The notes under the pieces: model-generated
Database searches by the model: none
What the model saw: the letters and a program-made list of their open reading frames with translations, nothing else
What the model was told of the DNA's origin: nothing
In this document: positions 23,289 to 31,237 of the stretch, piece by piece
Numbering within the stretch: position 1 is the stretch's first letter
Layout: each line of letters opens with the position of its first letter
Source of the DNA: Amaricoccus macauensis_A
GTDB lineage: Bacteria; Pseudomonadota; Alphaproteobacteria; Rhodobacterales; Rhodobacteraceae
Assembly (NCBI RefSeq): GCF_049800915.1
Contig: NZ_JBNAFY010000002.1
Location: 310,001-374,000 of the forward strand
DNA: 64,000 nucleotides
Reading direction: 5' to 3'
Translations under genes and position numbers: made by a program

Positions 23289-25666
23289 AGTCCCGCATCA
23301 TCGGGGTCATTTTCCCCCGCCGGACGGACCCAGACGGATGAGTTTTCGACCTGCAGGCAGACACCGGATTGCGGGCATTTGTAGTGGCTGGGATAGACCG
23401 GCTTGGAAGATACCAGCACTTCGCCCGTCTCGGGATCGACCGTCTCCACAGGACGAAACAGCATGTCCTCGACACAGAGATATCCGAAGCGCGATCGCAC
23501 TACCGGATAGCCGAAGGGCGTTCCGTCCCGCAGAAACTTCACCAGCCCCTTGGTCGCCAGAACGCTCAGACGTTCACGCAAGGTGAACTTGCTGCCCAGC
23601 CCGCCCCTGTTCTCGAAAGCCTCGGCGAACTGCATCGTCGTGTAGAGCCTGCCCTGGGCGGCTTCCTCGAACAGGATCCCGAGGATCACATCCCGCTTGC
23701 GATCGCGTTCCGCGTCATGCTTCGCACCCACCCCCTGGCGCACCAGCCGCTCGTTCATCGGGTTGAGCTCCACCCAGCTTCCCTTGACCTTGTCGATGAG
23801 CTTCGAGGGCAAGGCCGGGCCGTTGCGGAGCTCGATCTCGAGCCTGCGTTCCGGCGCCTCCTCATCGGGGCGATGCAGGATCAGGCCGGTGGTGTAGAAG
23901 CCGCGGAGCGCGCTGGCGCCCGAGAGCGCGAGAAACGGATCCTCCTTCACCTGGTGCTTCGAGAGCTTTTTGGTGTGGTGGACCAAGATGACGCCGCAGT
24001 CGGGATCGATGTGATCGCGGAGAACCTCGACCCGGTCCTTGAGGAAGAACATCATCGCGGAATTGTCGTTCTCGCCGGCACCATCAGGCCCGCCGTCGAA
24101 CAGGTTGCGGATCGGGTCGATGCAGAGGATGTCGACGGGCTCATCGGGGAAGGCGCGCCGGATCGCCCGCGCGACCCGAACGCTGCCCTCGGCATCAAGC
24201 AGCATCTGCAGCTTCGGTGTGGCGGCAAGGTTGTCCCGCGCGCCGTCGATGAGGTCCGGCGGCAGGCCGATCCGTTTCATGCGTTCGCGCAGATAGTGAT
24301 ACTGGATCTCGGCCTGCAGGTAGAAGATCCGCAGCGGCCGTGGCGGGGTGAACCCGAGAAAGGCCACACCCGCCGTCATATGCACGAGCCAGGAGATCAG
24401 CAGATCGCTCTTGCCGACCTTCGGCGCACCGCCCAATACCAGCAGCCCGCCCGGCGTGAGCACCCGCGGGGCGATGATATCCTCGGGCATCGGGGTGTCG
24501 TCGTCGAGCAGCGCGCCCAGCGAGAAGACGGGCAGTTCGTCGGGAACGGGCGCGGCACTGTCCAGCCGGACGAGCGGGGGCCCGTGCTTCTCGACATGGC
24601 GTTCCCAGAGCCGCTCGGATTCGCGCCGAAGCCGCTCCATGGGCCACTGGGGCCGCAGCATGGCGGCATTGTAGCCGCAGATGCCTTCCCAGCCCGCATC
24701 CTTGGACAGCCGGCCCTCGTGGACCATGCGGATGAAGTGGCCGATGGCGGCCGAGGCGCCCTCGAAGCGCGACCAGTCGTCCTGCGCGCCTTCCCGCACC
24801 GGGGTGACCAGCACGTCGTCCACCTGCGGCTTGTCCGGCGTCGCGAAATCCGGCTGCAGCGAGACGCCCGGGGCAGGGGGCATGTCGGTGACGGCCTCGG
24901 CGAACTCGTCGAGATCGAACTCGCGGGTCTGGTTCAGGGCGACGATCCGGACGAGCGTCTTGAGGGCGTTCTTGTAATAGACCGAGCCCGCAACGCGGAT
25001 CGGCTGGTGAGCCGAGCGGAAGTGCAGGTCGCCGCCGACCTTGGCCGCGATATCGCCGCGCAGGCGGCAGACCCGGGCAAGATCGCTGCCCTCGGCGGGT
25101 TCGGTCAGGCGCCACCAGACATGCGCCTTGCGCTGCCCGTCCTGCGTCACCCCACCGCTCTCGACCACCATACTGGGCGGACCGAGGTGGCGCTCGAGAT
25201 GGGTGCGCTTCGCGGCAATGTCGCCGGTGTCGAGGTCGACGACGATGGTTTGCATCTGCCCGACGTCCGCGGCCCGGGCCTGGCCGCTTTCGGCGACGGT
25301 GCCGGGGATCACATAGACCGCGGCCCCCTCGCGGGCCGCCCAGTTGGCAAAGGTCGCCATCTTCTCCGGAGCCGCGGCATCGGCATCGATCCAGATGTTG
25401 TGCGGCCGTCCATCGATGCCCTGACCCTTGTCGATGAAGCTGCGGACCGGGATCAGCCCGTCGCAATAGCCGAAGACCACCTCCATGAACTGTGCGATCT
25501 GCGTCGGGTCCGGTTCGTCGCCGAAGACGTCGATCTGCGGCGCGGCATCGTTGAAGTCGCGCCACGGGTTGAAGTGGACAATGTTCTCATTTGGAGGCGT
25601 CTCCTTGCGCTCCCGCGTGTCGGTCCCGGTCGCATCATCGGGCGTGTCGGTCGGGTCGTCGGTCAT
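23267..25666 (-). CDS. Phage replication protein: primase-like N-domain plus RepA/DnaB-type ATPase
   Basis: 799 aa from the ATG at 25666, which overlaps the nuclease gene's stop. Residues up to about 270 resemble an archaeo-eukaryotic-type primase or RepB-like domain (MQTIVVDLDTGD, KAHVWWRLTEPAEG, RVAGSVYYKN). From about 395 there is an AAA/RecA-fold helicase with Walker A LVLGGAPKVGKSDLL (about 410-420), Walker B VDILCIDPIRNLFDGG, and sensor CGVILVHHTKKLSK. A winged-helix-like region follows near the C-terminus. It is the central replication initiator-helicase of the phage; an iteron-like cluster covers its 3' end. Confidence 0.85.
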   Translation of the reverse strand: MTDDPTDTPDDATGTDTRERKETPPNENIVHFNPWRDFNDAAPQIDVFGDEPDPTQIAQFMEVVFGYCDGLIPVRSFIDKGQGIDGRPHNIWIDADAAAPEKMATFANWAAREGAAVYVIPGTVAESGQARAADVGQMQTIVVDLDTGDIAAKRTHLERHLGPPSMVVESGGVTQDGQRKAHVWWRLTEPAEGSDLARVCRLRGDIAAKVGGDLHFRSAHQPIRVAGSVYYKNALKTLVRIVALNQTREFDLDEFAEAVTDMPPAPGVSLQPDFATPDKPQVDDVLVTPVREGAQDDWSRFEGASAAIGHFIRMVHEGRLSKDAGWEGICGYNAAMLRPQWPMERLRRESERLWERHVEKHGPPLVRLDSAAPVPDELPVFSLGALLDDDTPMPEDIIAPRVLTPGGLLVLGGAPKVGKSDLLISWLVHMTAGVAFLGFTPPRPLRIFYLQAEIQYHYLRERMKRIGLPPDLIDGARDNLAATPKLQMLLDAEGSVRVARAIRRAFPDEPVDILCIDPIRNLFDGGPDGAGENDNSAMMFFLKDRVEVLRDHIDPDCGVILVHHTKKLSKHQVKEDPFLALSGASALRGFYTTGLILHRPDEEAPERRLEIELRNGPALPSKLIDKVKGSWVELNPMNERLVRQGVGAKHDAERDRKRDVILGILFEEAAQGRLYTTMQFAEAFENRGGLGSKFTLRERLSVLATKGLVKFLRDGTPFGYPVVRSRFGYLCVEDMLFRPVETVDPETGEVLVSSKPVYPSHYKCPQSGVCLQVENSSVWVRPAGENDPDDAGLTPGSEA

Positions 25667-26430
25667 GCGGAAAGCCTCCAGCAGCGGGCACTCCAGGGGC
25701 AGAAGCGGCATTCGTGGAAATCGGCATTGCGGGCGATGCGTGGCAGCAGATCACCGGCATCTGTGGCGCGCAGGATCCGCACGGCCCGATCGGACATGCG
25801 CTGCGCGAGACCTGCATCGAACGGCACCAGCTCATGGTGCAGCTCGGCACTGTCCTTGTTGATCGCGGTGAAGAGCGCGGGGGCGGCCGAAATGCCCGGG
25901 ACGTTCGCCTCCATATAGGCCTGGTAGAGCGCGATCTGCGCGGCATAGACCGGCTTCGATGTTGTCACGCCGTCCCGGACGCAGGCCCGCCAGGACTTCG
26001 CGTTCATCGTCTTGCATTCCCAGAGCGCCGGGGTGCGCAGCCCCAATGCCGCTGGCGCCTCGGCGACGATCCCGTCGACATGGCCGCGGATGCGGCCACC
26101 GGCGACCGAGAAGCCGAATTGCTCACCGCCCTCTCTATTGCCCTTGCGTGTGTAGAGGTCGAGCCCCGCCGCCCGCAGCCAGCGGATCGCGAGCTCCTCG
26201 AGCGCGTGGCCGATGGCGAAGATGCGAAGCGTGCGGCCGGTGAAGTCGGTGCCGTCGTCCTTCGGCGCGCGCGCGAACTCGAACTGGAGCGCCCGCTCGC
26301 AGGCATGGCCCAGCCGTGAGGCACCGAGATAATCCCGCGGTGATGTAGCCGCGCGGTCCGCTTCGAGCGCAGCGTCGACGGCCGCATTGATCCGCTCGGC
26401 CATGGCGGGACGGGAGTTGAAGTCCAGCAT
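25663..26430 (-). CDS. Cas4/RecB-like PD-(D/E)XK exonuclease with four cysteines
   Basis: A 255-aa protein. Nuclease motifs: GHALEE (74-79), GHVDGI with Asp119, and WECKTMN with Glu138 and Lys140, then the QxxxY-type helix YAAQIALYQAYM. Cys44 (GHACERALQ) plus Cys241, Cys244 and Cys250 (ECRFCPWSARCW) match the 4Fe-4S cluster arrangement of Cas4 and AddB nucleases. No CRISPR array or cas gene is nearby, so this is a phage recombination exonuclease, partnered with the Sak4-like ATPase at 27554-28438. It is coupled to both neighbours by ATGA overlaps. Confidence 0.88.
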   Translation of the reverse strand: MLDFNSRPAMAERINAAVDAALEADRAATSPRDYLGASRLGHACERALQFEFARAPKDDGTDFTGRTLRIFAIGHALEELAIRWLRAAGLDLYTRKGNREGGEQFGFSVAGGRIRGHVDGIVAEAPAALGLRTPALWECKTMNAKSWRACVRDGVTTSKPVYAAQIALYQAYMEANVPGISAAPALFTAINKDSAELHHELVPFDAGLAQRMSDRAVRILRATDAGDLLPRIARNADFHECRFCPWSARCWRLSA

Positions 26431-26903
26431 CAGAAGGGGATCTCATCTTCGAGCGCAATCTCCGCCATCTTGGCGCGGAAGGCCTCGATGATGGTCACGA
26501 TCAGCCGGTGCATGTCGTTCTGGGTCAGTTGGGCCAGCAGGCGGTCCCAGCCGATCCGTTCCATCTCCGGTGCGAGCGCGCGCATCACGGCGGGCAGCGC
26601 CCGGGTTTCCTCTTCGGTAAAATCGACCATGGTCAGTCCTCTCTGAGCTTTGCGGGTGAAGGCTTCCTGGCAGACCGTGGAGCAGAACCAGCGGCGGGTT
26701 CGGTTAAGCCGCGGTCGGTGGGGATCGAACCAGCCGAAGCCACGCGTGCGGGAGGTGCAGACGGCGCAGAGCGTGAGGCGCGGATGCCAGAGCCTGTCAT
26801 CGGTTCGCCCTGGCCGTGGCCTGTCCAGGCCGGTCGCGGTGAAGCGCAGTTGCGCTTCACACTTGCCGTCTGGCTGCGGCGTCTGCCTGGGGACCTGAGG
26901 CAT
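26430..26903 (-). CDS. DUF6511-type phage protein with zinc-finger-like cysteines
   Basis: 157 aa from the ATG at 26903, with GGGAG 8 nt upstream; the ORF is open to 27179 but that part overlaps the next gene. The centre carries LCAVCTSRTRGFGWFDPHRPRL and FCSTVCQEAF, two CxxC-like pairs that probably bind zinc. The C-terminus is helical and acidic (MVDFTEEETRALPAVMRAL ... ALEDEIPF). It fits DUF6511 proteins of alphaproteobacterial prophages. Its stop overlaps the nuclease start. Confidence 0.75.
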   Translation of the reverse strand: MPQVPRQTPQPDGKCEAQLRFTATGLDRPRPGRTDDRLWHPRLTLCAVCTSRTRGFGWFDPHRPRLNRTRRWFCSTVCQEAFTRKAQRGLTMVDFTEEETRALPAVMRALAPEMERIGWDRLLAQLTQNDMHRLIVTIIEAFRAKMAEIALEDEIPF

Positions 26904-26931
26904 CGGAGTGGCTCCCGCGTTGCGACGCTTG

Positions 26932-27540
26932 TCAGTCCGCCCAGGAGGGCCGGCCATGCGGCGCTGGCGACTGGGCATCAAAGGCTGCCTGGTGCGTGGA
27001 GGACGCGAAGGCTGGCGCACGAGCCTGATCCGGGTGCGGCGCGGTCCCCATGATCTGCGCATAGTCCCGGTGATCCGGGGTGATGGCCGCGCGGATCTCG
27101 TTCTTGTCCTCGCCGTTGGTGTCCTGGCCGATGTCGATTCGGGCGACGAACTCAAGCCCGTCGAGATCGGCAAAACCATTGATCCGCCGCGCGGCCTGCG
27201 CCTCGGGCGAATTGTCCTTGTCGGAGATGCCGCGCGCCGAGTTCAGCATGCCGCGCAGGAGACTGCGGCCCATGTTGGCCCATTCCGGGCCCTTCGGACT
27301 GTAGAGCCCGATCAGCGACCAGATCTTGCGTTTGGCGTAGGACCCTTCCAGCACGGTGTATTCGGCATCGAGATAGACCGCGCCGGTGGCTGCGCGGCGG
27401 GCATAGCCGCCGGTCCAGCCCTGCGCGGGATCGTCGAAGCCTCCGGGCCGAAGGGTCAGCCGCACCTTGGCCAGTGTGCCCTTGGGGATGACATTGGTGG
27501 TCGATTGCGCGTCGTTGAAGTCGGTCCAGAGTCCGGACAT
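26932..27540 (-). CDS. Phage early protein next to Sak4-like ATPase (possible ssDNA-binding role)
   Basis: A 202-aa protein. MSGLWTDFNDAQSTTNVIPKGTLAKVRLTLRPGG opens a beta-rich N-terminal half (TGAVYLDAEYTVLEGSYAKRKIWSLIGLYSPKG); a DLDGLEFVARIDIGQDTNGEDKNEIRAAI strand pair follows, and the C-terminus is disordered and Ala/Pro-rich. The architecture, an OB-like core with a flexible tail, and the position between the recombination ATPase and the exonuclease recall DUF669-type/ssDNA-binding phage proteins. The assignment is by context only. Confidence 0.6.
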   Translation of the reverse strand: MSGLWTDFNDAQSTTNVIPKGTLAKVRLTLRPGGFDDPAQGWTGGYARRAATGAVYLDAEYTVLEGSYAKRKIWSLIGLYSPKGPEWANMGRSLLRGMLNSARGISDKDNSPEAQAARRINGFADLDGLEFVARIDIGQDTNGEDKNEIRAAITPDHRDYAQIMGTAPHPDQARAPAFASSTHQAAFDAQSPAPHGRPSWAD

Positions 27541-27553
27541 GTCGGGGGGCCTT

Positions 27554-28438
27554 TCAGGTCGAGGGATCGGATGAGGTGTGGGGGGTGGCTGCCGGCTGCC
27601 GCGGGGGCGCGATCAGCAGCGGGCGCGCGTCGATCGGCAGCGGCTGTCGGACCTTGTCGATGAGCTGGCCCAGATGCGGCGACTCGAGCAGTGCCAGCCG
27701 GCCGGAGCGGTCCTTGGCCGGATAGCCCCAGCTGTTCTGCGTCTGGCAGACGAAAACCCGCTGCGGCACGCCATCCTTGTCCGGTAGCGAGGCGAGGGTG
27801 ATGACCTGATCGACGATCCCCGGCAGTTCGAGCCCGGTCTTCGATCCATCGATCTGCGGCACGAAGACCTTGCGATTGAAATCGTCGCGCTTCTCGTCGA
27901 GGATGCCGACGAAGATGACGTTCTTCGCCCGCGTGTGCTGCAGATGGGTGAGCCAGGCGATCATCTCGCGGCCGTGCAGTCCATAGGCGCCGCGGATGTC
28001 GGGCTTGCCGGTCTTCTCCGAATTCGCCTCCGGCCGGCCCTTGCACCACTGGAAGCAGAGCCGCCCGGCCACGGTGATCGAGTCGATGAAGATCGTGTTG
28101 TATTCTTCCAGGGCAGACGGATCACCGTATTTGGCGCAGACATCTGCGTAGTGTCCCGCGCTGTAGGGCTGGTCCTGCTTCAGTGCCGGGTTCGGCCCGC
28201 CAATGAAGACGGCGAAGTCGCGGCATTCCCTCCAGGTCCGCGGACGGATCGTGTCGATGGCCAGCCCCTCGATGGCGAGATCTCCCGCCTCGAGGTCGAA
28301 GAACAACGTCGTGCCGGCCTTGAGCGTGCGCAGAAGGGTGGTCTTGCCAGCGCCACTTGCACCGAAGATCGCCGCCTTGACGCCGCGCACTTCCGCCAGC
28401 CGCTGGTCGGCGGTGATGATGGGGAGCGCGCCGGTCAT
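27554..28438 (-). CDS. Sak4-like RecA-fold ATPase (phage recombination)
   Basis: 294 aa from the ATG at 28438 (ATGA overlap with the upstream gene). Walker A is FGASGAGKTTLL (residues 25-36) and Walker B is NTIFIDSITVAGRL, followed by a DEKRDDFNRK segment and QIDGSKTGLELPGIVDQVITL. Size and motifs fit the AAA_24/Sak4 single-strand annealing family, RecA-like NTPases of phages. It probably acts with the Cas4-like nuclease and the putative ssDNA-binding protein encoded next to it. Confidence 0.82.
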   Translation of the reverse strand: MTGALPIITADQRLAEVRGVKAAIFGASGAGKTTLLRTLKAGTTLFFDLEAGDLAIEGLAIDTIRPRTWRECRDFAVFIGGPNPALKQDQPYSAGHYADVCAKYGDPSALEEYNTIFIDSITVAGRLCFQWCKGRPEANSEKTGKPDIRGAYGLHGREMIAWLTHLQHTRAKNVIFVGILDEKRDDFNRKVFVPQIDGSKTGLELPGIVDQVITLASLPDKDGVPQRVFVCQTQNSWGYPAKDRSGRLALLESPHLGQLIDKVRQPLPIDARPLLIAPPRQPAATPHTSSDPST

Positions 28439-28932
28439 GCCGGCACCTCCGGGCAAGCCGCCGGCTGACGGGTCGCCGCCGAAATCGCATTGAGGCAGTC
28501 GCCGAAGCTCCAGTCGGGATGATCCGCCCAGATCCGGTCGGCCTGGCGCAGTGCGTTGCGCCATTCGCGCAGCGCAGCGCTGTCATGGGCGATCTGCTGG
28601 CGGCGGATCTCGATGGCCCGGGCGAATTCGGCGCGCGACAACTTCCGTGTGGCAATGAGCGTCGTGCCGTCGAGATCCATGGCGACCGCCGCCGGCAGCT
28701 GGAACGGCAGCTCGGGCTGGGCCTGGCCCGCGCTCTGGTCCGCCTTGACGCGGAGTGCCCGTGCCCGGGCATCGATTCGGGCAACAACGCCGTCGATCCC
28801 GGCGAGAAAGCGGCCATCGGCATCGATATCGTCCCAGCGTTCGACCGCGGCCTGACGCTTGTTGATCGCCTGCCCGGCGACCACATCGCCGACGATCTCG
28901 GCGACGACGTCATTCAGGCACATCTGTTTCAT
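28435..28932 (-). CDS. Phage early protein of unknown function
   Basis: A 165-aa, helix-rich soluble protein (MKQMCLNDVVAEIVGDVVAGQAINKRQAAVERWDD..., then SRAEFARAIEIRRQQIAHDSAALREWRNALRQADRIW). No known motif was recognised. It overlaps the genes on both sides by 3-4 nt, so it is a bona fide member of the early operon. Confidence 0.7.
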   Translation of the reverse strand: MKQMCLNDVVAEIVGDVVAGQAINKRQAAVERWDDIDADGRFLAGIDGVVARIDARARALRVKADQSAGQAQPELPFQLPAAVAMDLDGTTLIATRKLSRAEFARAIEIRRQQIAHDSAALREWRNALRQADRIWADHPDWSFGDCLNAISAATRQPAACPEVPA

Positions 28933-29765
28933 TGCGGGGTCTCCTGTTCGAAAAGGGTGCTGAAGTCGGTGAGCCAGGCGGCTGCGCGCTGCAGCGGTGC
29001 GATCTCGACGGCATGACGCGCGGCAGGCGGGATGCGGCGGACCGCCTCGGCGGGAATGGGCTGTTCGTCGATGCGTTCGACGATCTCAACCAGACGCTCG
29101 TGGATGGCGCGATCCTGCGGGGTGCCGAACACCGCGATCTGCCGGGCACGCTGTTCCGCGCTCAGCGGCGGGGCCTTGTCGGCCTCGAGACGGCGGACGC
29201 TGTCCTGTGTGCGTTGCAGCCGATCCAGCGAGCGCTGCAGGCGCGCCTCCGCGGCGCGGCGCACGGCGGAACGTGTCGGCTCTTCGCCTTGAGCCAGGCG
29301 CTCGTCGAGGGTGCGGCGCACGAGCCCCGGGTCTGCCACCTCCGCATCGCGGATCAGGCGGGCATCATGGATCTGATCGCGGCGCAGGCCGAGTTCAGTC
29401 GCAGTGACCGGAGGCATGTTGTCGCTGCCAACATGCCCCACCGAACCCGGGTTGCACTGACGGGTGGCCACTTCGCCCCGCGCCTGCGCGGCGTCGTATT
29501 CGTCGGCCAGCCGACGCTTGGCGAGGGACTCGATCTCCAGTGCGTCCGCCTGCGCCCGGTGCGCGGCAGCGATCAGGTCATCATGTGCAGACTTGGCCCG
29601 CTGCATCCGGGCCGAGCGCTTGGCGACGTCGTAGGCAAAACCAGCTGCTTCGCGCGCCTCGAGCACTTCGGCGGCGGTCTTCGCGCCCGAAAGCATCGTG
29701 GCCGCCCGATCGATCAGGCTCGGCAGATCCTGTGGGGATGCGGGAAGGGGGGCTATCGCGGTCAT
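28929..29765 (-). CDS. Coiled-coil phage early protein, ParB-like HTH segment
   Basis: 278 aa from the ATG at 29765, which overlaps the upstream stop. It is largely helical and charged, with AEVLEAREAAGFAYDVAKRSARMQRAKSAHDDLIAAAHRAQADALEIE as a probable coiled coil. The segment VTATELGLRRDQIHDARLIRDAEVADPGLVRRTLDE looks like the helix-turn-helix part of ParB-like proteins. A role in DNA organisation is possible; the family is uncertain. Confidence 0.65.
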   Translation of the reverse strand: MTAIAPLPASPQDLPSLIDRAATMLSGAKTAAEVLEAREAAGFAYDVAKRSARMQRAKSAHDDLIAAAHRAQADALEIESLAKRRLADEYDAAQARGEVATRQCNPGSVGHVGSDNMPPVTATELGLRRDQIHDARLIRDAEVADPGLVRRTLDERLAQGEEPTRSAVRRAAEARLQRSLDRLQRTQDSVRRLEADKAPPLSAEQRARQIAVFGTPQDRAIHERLVEIVERIDEQPIPAEAVRRIPPAARHAVEIAPLQRAAAWLTDFSTLFEQETPQ

Positions 29766-30250
29766 TGCGCACCTTCCTCGTGGAGAAGCGTGACCTTGAG
29801 CGTGCCGGTTTTTACTGTGCGGGCGCTTGCAAAACCGTGCCGGATGGCCGCAGGCCAGCTGGTGTAATTCCGCTCCCGTACCTTGAAGCTCACCTCGACA
29901 TAGTCGGCCGGGTCGTCTTTGGACTGGCGGATCCGCTCGACCATCGCGGCGAGCTTTGCCTGGTCCCACTCGACCCGCTTCGGCAGATCGGTCACCACGG
30001 TGATGTCGCCATCGTCAAAGCGGACGGTACCGGTGTCTTTGCCGTGCGCGCGTCGCGCCTCCGCAGCATGGTCGCCGTAGCGAAGGACCAGGGATGCATC
30101 GAGCTTCGTCTTCGCGGCCTTCGCATGCGCCAGCCGCGCGTCTATCTCGTGCTGCAGGATGGCGAGCAGCTCGACCGGCATGTCCGCGATCTCCTGCGCT
30201 GTGATTTGCGTCAGGTCCTCGGCAGTGGGGGCATTCTGGGGGAAGGGCAT
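29762..30250 (-). CDS. Conserved phage early protein of unknown function
   Basis: A 162-aa protein (MPFPQNAPTAEDLTQITAQEIADMPVELLAILQHEIDARLAHAKAAKTKLDASLVLRYGDHAAEARRA...), with a mid-section DTGTVRFDDGDITVVTDLPKRVEWDQAKLAAMVERIR and a C-terminal region VEVSFKVRERNYTSWPAAIRHGFASART. It has mixed alpha/beta character and no membrane part. It is operon-coupled with the coiled-coil gene downstream. Confidence 0.7.
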   Translation of the reverse strand: MPFPQNAPTAEDLTQITAQEIADMPVELLAILQHEIDARLAHAKAAKTKLDASLVLRYGDHAAEARRAHGKDTGTVRFDDGDITVVTDLPKRVEWDQAKLAAMVERIRQSKDDPADYVEVSFKVRERNYTSWPAAIRHGFASARTVKTGTLKVTLLHEEGAQ

Positions 30251-30298
30251 ATGCGGGTCTCCGTGGTAAGGGAAAAAGGGGCAGGGCTGCCGGCGCCA

Positions 30299-30640
30299 TC
30301 AGGCTACGTCCTCGAGCAGGTGCATCGAGAGCGGTGCCGCCACCTGCGATGACTTCGGTCGGGCGATGGCGATGTAGGCGAAGTGACCGGGACCAAGGCG
30401 CTCCTGGACGAGGTGAACGAGGTCCCGCTCGAAGAGAGCCAGCGCGCGGTGCCGGAGGTGTTTCAGCGCAAGACTGTCCCGTTCACTGAGCCGCTTGTTC
30501 TTCTCCTCGATGTCGACCGCGAGAAAGCCGCGGTGATATTCCAGCCGGTCGCCGGGCGTCGCGGTGCCGAGCCAGACGCAGAGGTCGATCTCGCTGACCG
30601 AGGAAGGCTTTGGAATCCGGTGAGGGGGCGGGTGCGCCAT
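30299..30640 (-). CDS. Small phage early protein
   Basis: 113 aa from the ATG at 30640 (MAHPPPHRIPKPSS); the ORF is open upstream to 30754, but the extension has no coding character. It reads LCVWLGTATPGDRLEYHRGFLAVDIEEKNKRLSERDSLALKHLRHRALALFERDLVHLVQERLG. It belongs to the early operon. Similar short proteins that regulate early expression occur in Rhodobacterales prophages, but no domain was recognised. Confidence 0.65.
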   Translation of the reverse strand: MAHPPPHRIPKPSSVSEIDLCVWLGTATPGDRLEYHRGFLAVDIEEKNKRLSERDSLALKHLRHRALALFERDLVHLVQERLGPGHFAYIAIARPKSSQVAAPLSMHLLEDVA

Positions 30641-30730
30641 GACAGATTGATCTCGGATTGAAGGGTTGCCTGATGCCCCGTTCGGGTCTGATCCCGTTCT
30701 AGGCCATCTCGAAAAAGGTCGCATTACGAA

Positions 30731-30760
30731 CAACTTCGCAGAACTACGCAGCACTACGCA
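30731..30760. repeat. Three tandem 10-bp repeats at the 3' end of the HTH gene
   Basis: CAACTTCGCA, GAACTACGCA and GCACTACGCA follow each other without a gap, one helical turn each. Related CTACG decamers appear at 31960, 32031 (CTACGCAAGG) and 32041 (CTACGACAAC). This may be a binding site for the neighbouring AlpA-like HTH protein or an arm-type recombination site. Confidence 0.5.
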
Positions 30761-31050
30761 TGTCGGTTTCTGCGGGGGGAAGCGGGCTCGCGCGTAGCAC
30801 TTTTTTCGGGAGAGGCTGGATCGCGAAGCTGTGCGGACCTGCTCCCGGTCGTTTGGCCCGTAGGCTTCGCCCCGGTCATGCGGAGTTCCCTCGCTTCGAA
30901 GGCCTCGATGTCCTCGATCCGGTAAAGGATCCGGCCGCCGATCTTGAGATAGGGCGGTCCTTTCTCCTCACTTCGCCAGCGTTCGAGGGTGCGGGAACTC
31001 AGGCGCCAGCGGCGCGAAAGCTCGATCTGATTGAGATGTTGAAGCGTCAT
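30754..31050 (-). CDS. AlpA/excisionase-like helix-turn-helix protein
   Basis: 98 aa from the ATG at 31050 (a GTG is at 31053). The N-terminal MerR/AlpA-type winged HTH reads LNQIELSRRWRLSSRTLERWRSEEKGPPYLKIGGRILYRIEDIEAFE. A basic, Pro/Ser/Thr-rich tail follows. Proteins of this type act as excisionases or early regulators in prophages. It is the first gene of the early operon after a 184-nt leader that holds repeats. Confidence 0.85.
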   Translation of the reverse strand: MTLQHLNQIELSRRWRLSSRTLERWRSEEKGPPYLKIGGRILYRIEDIEAFEARELRMTGAKPTGQTTGSRSAQLRDPASPEKSATREPASPRRNRHA

Positions 31051-31053
31051 CAC

Positions 31054-31237
31054 CTGCTCGTCCTGTAGTTGACAGGCTCAGGGTCGCAGAGACCGCTGGG
31101 GGATGTCGTCAGGATCGCAGGGGGATCGGTGAGAATGACGCCTCAGAAAAATCAGCATGTTACCGATCTGCCCGGTGGGATCGGTGATGGATGGGTGAGA
31201 AGTGGTGCCAGAAGTCAGCCTCGTGAGCCCGACGAAT
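31054..31237. promoter_or_regulatory. Leader region with GGGATCGGTGA repeats
   Basis: The 11-mer GGGATCGGTGA occurs at 31122-31132 and 31177-31187, with the inverse core ACCGATC at 31162-31168. No gene is present. The position upstream of the HTH/excisionase-like gene and downstream of the wHTH gene fits an operator region. Confidence 0.45.

Noticed and set aside
23369..25918. 849-codon plus-strand ORF opposite the primase-helicase gene
   Set aside because: GC-rich shadow of the minus-strand replication gene; no domain sense and no ribosome site.
25663..26430. Cas4-like nuclease as part of a CRISPR-Cas system
   Set aside because: No CRISPR array, leader or cas gene anywhere in the window; the operon context is phage recombination.
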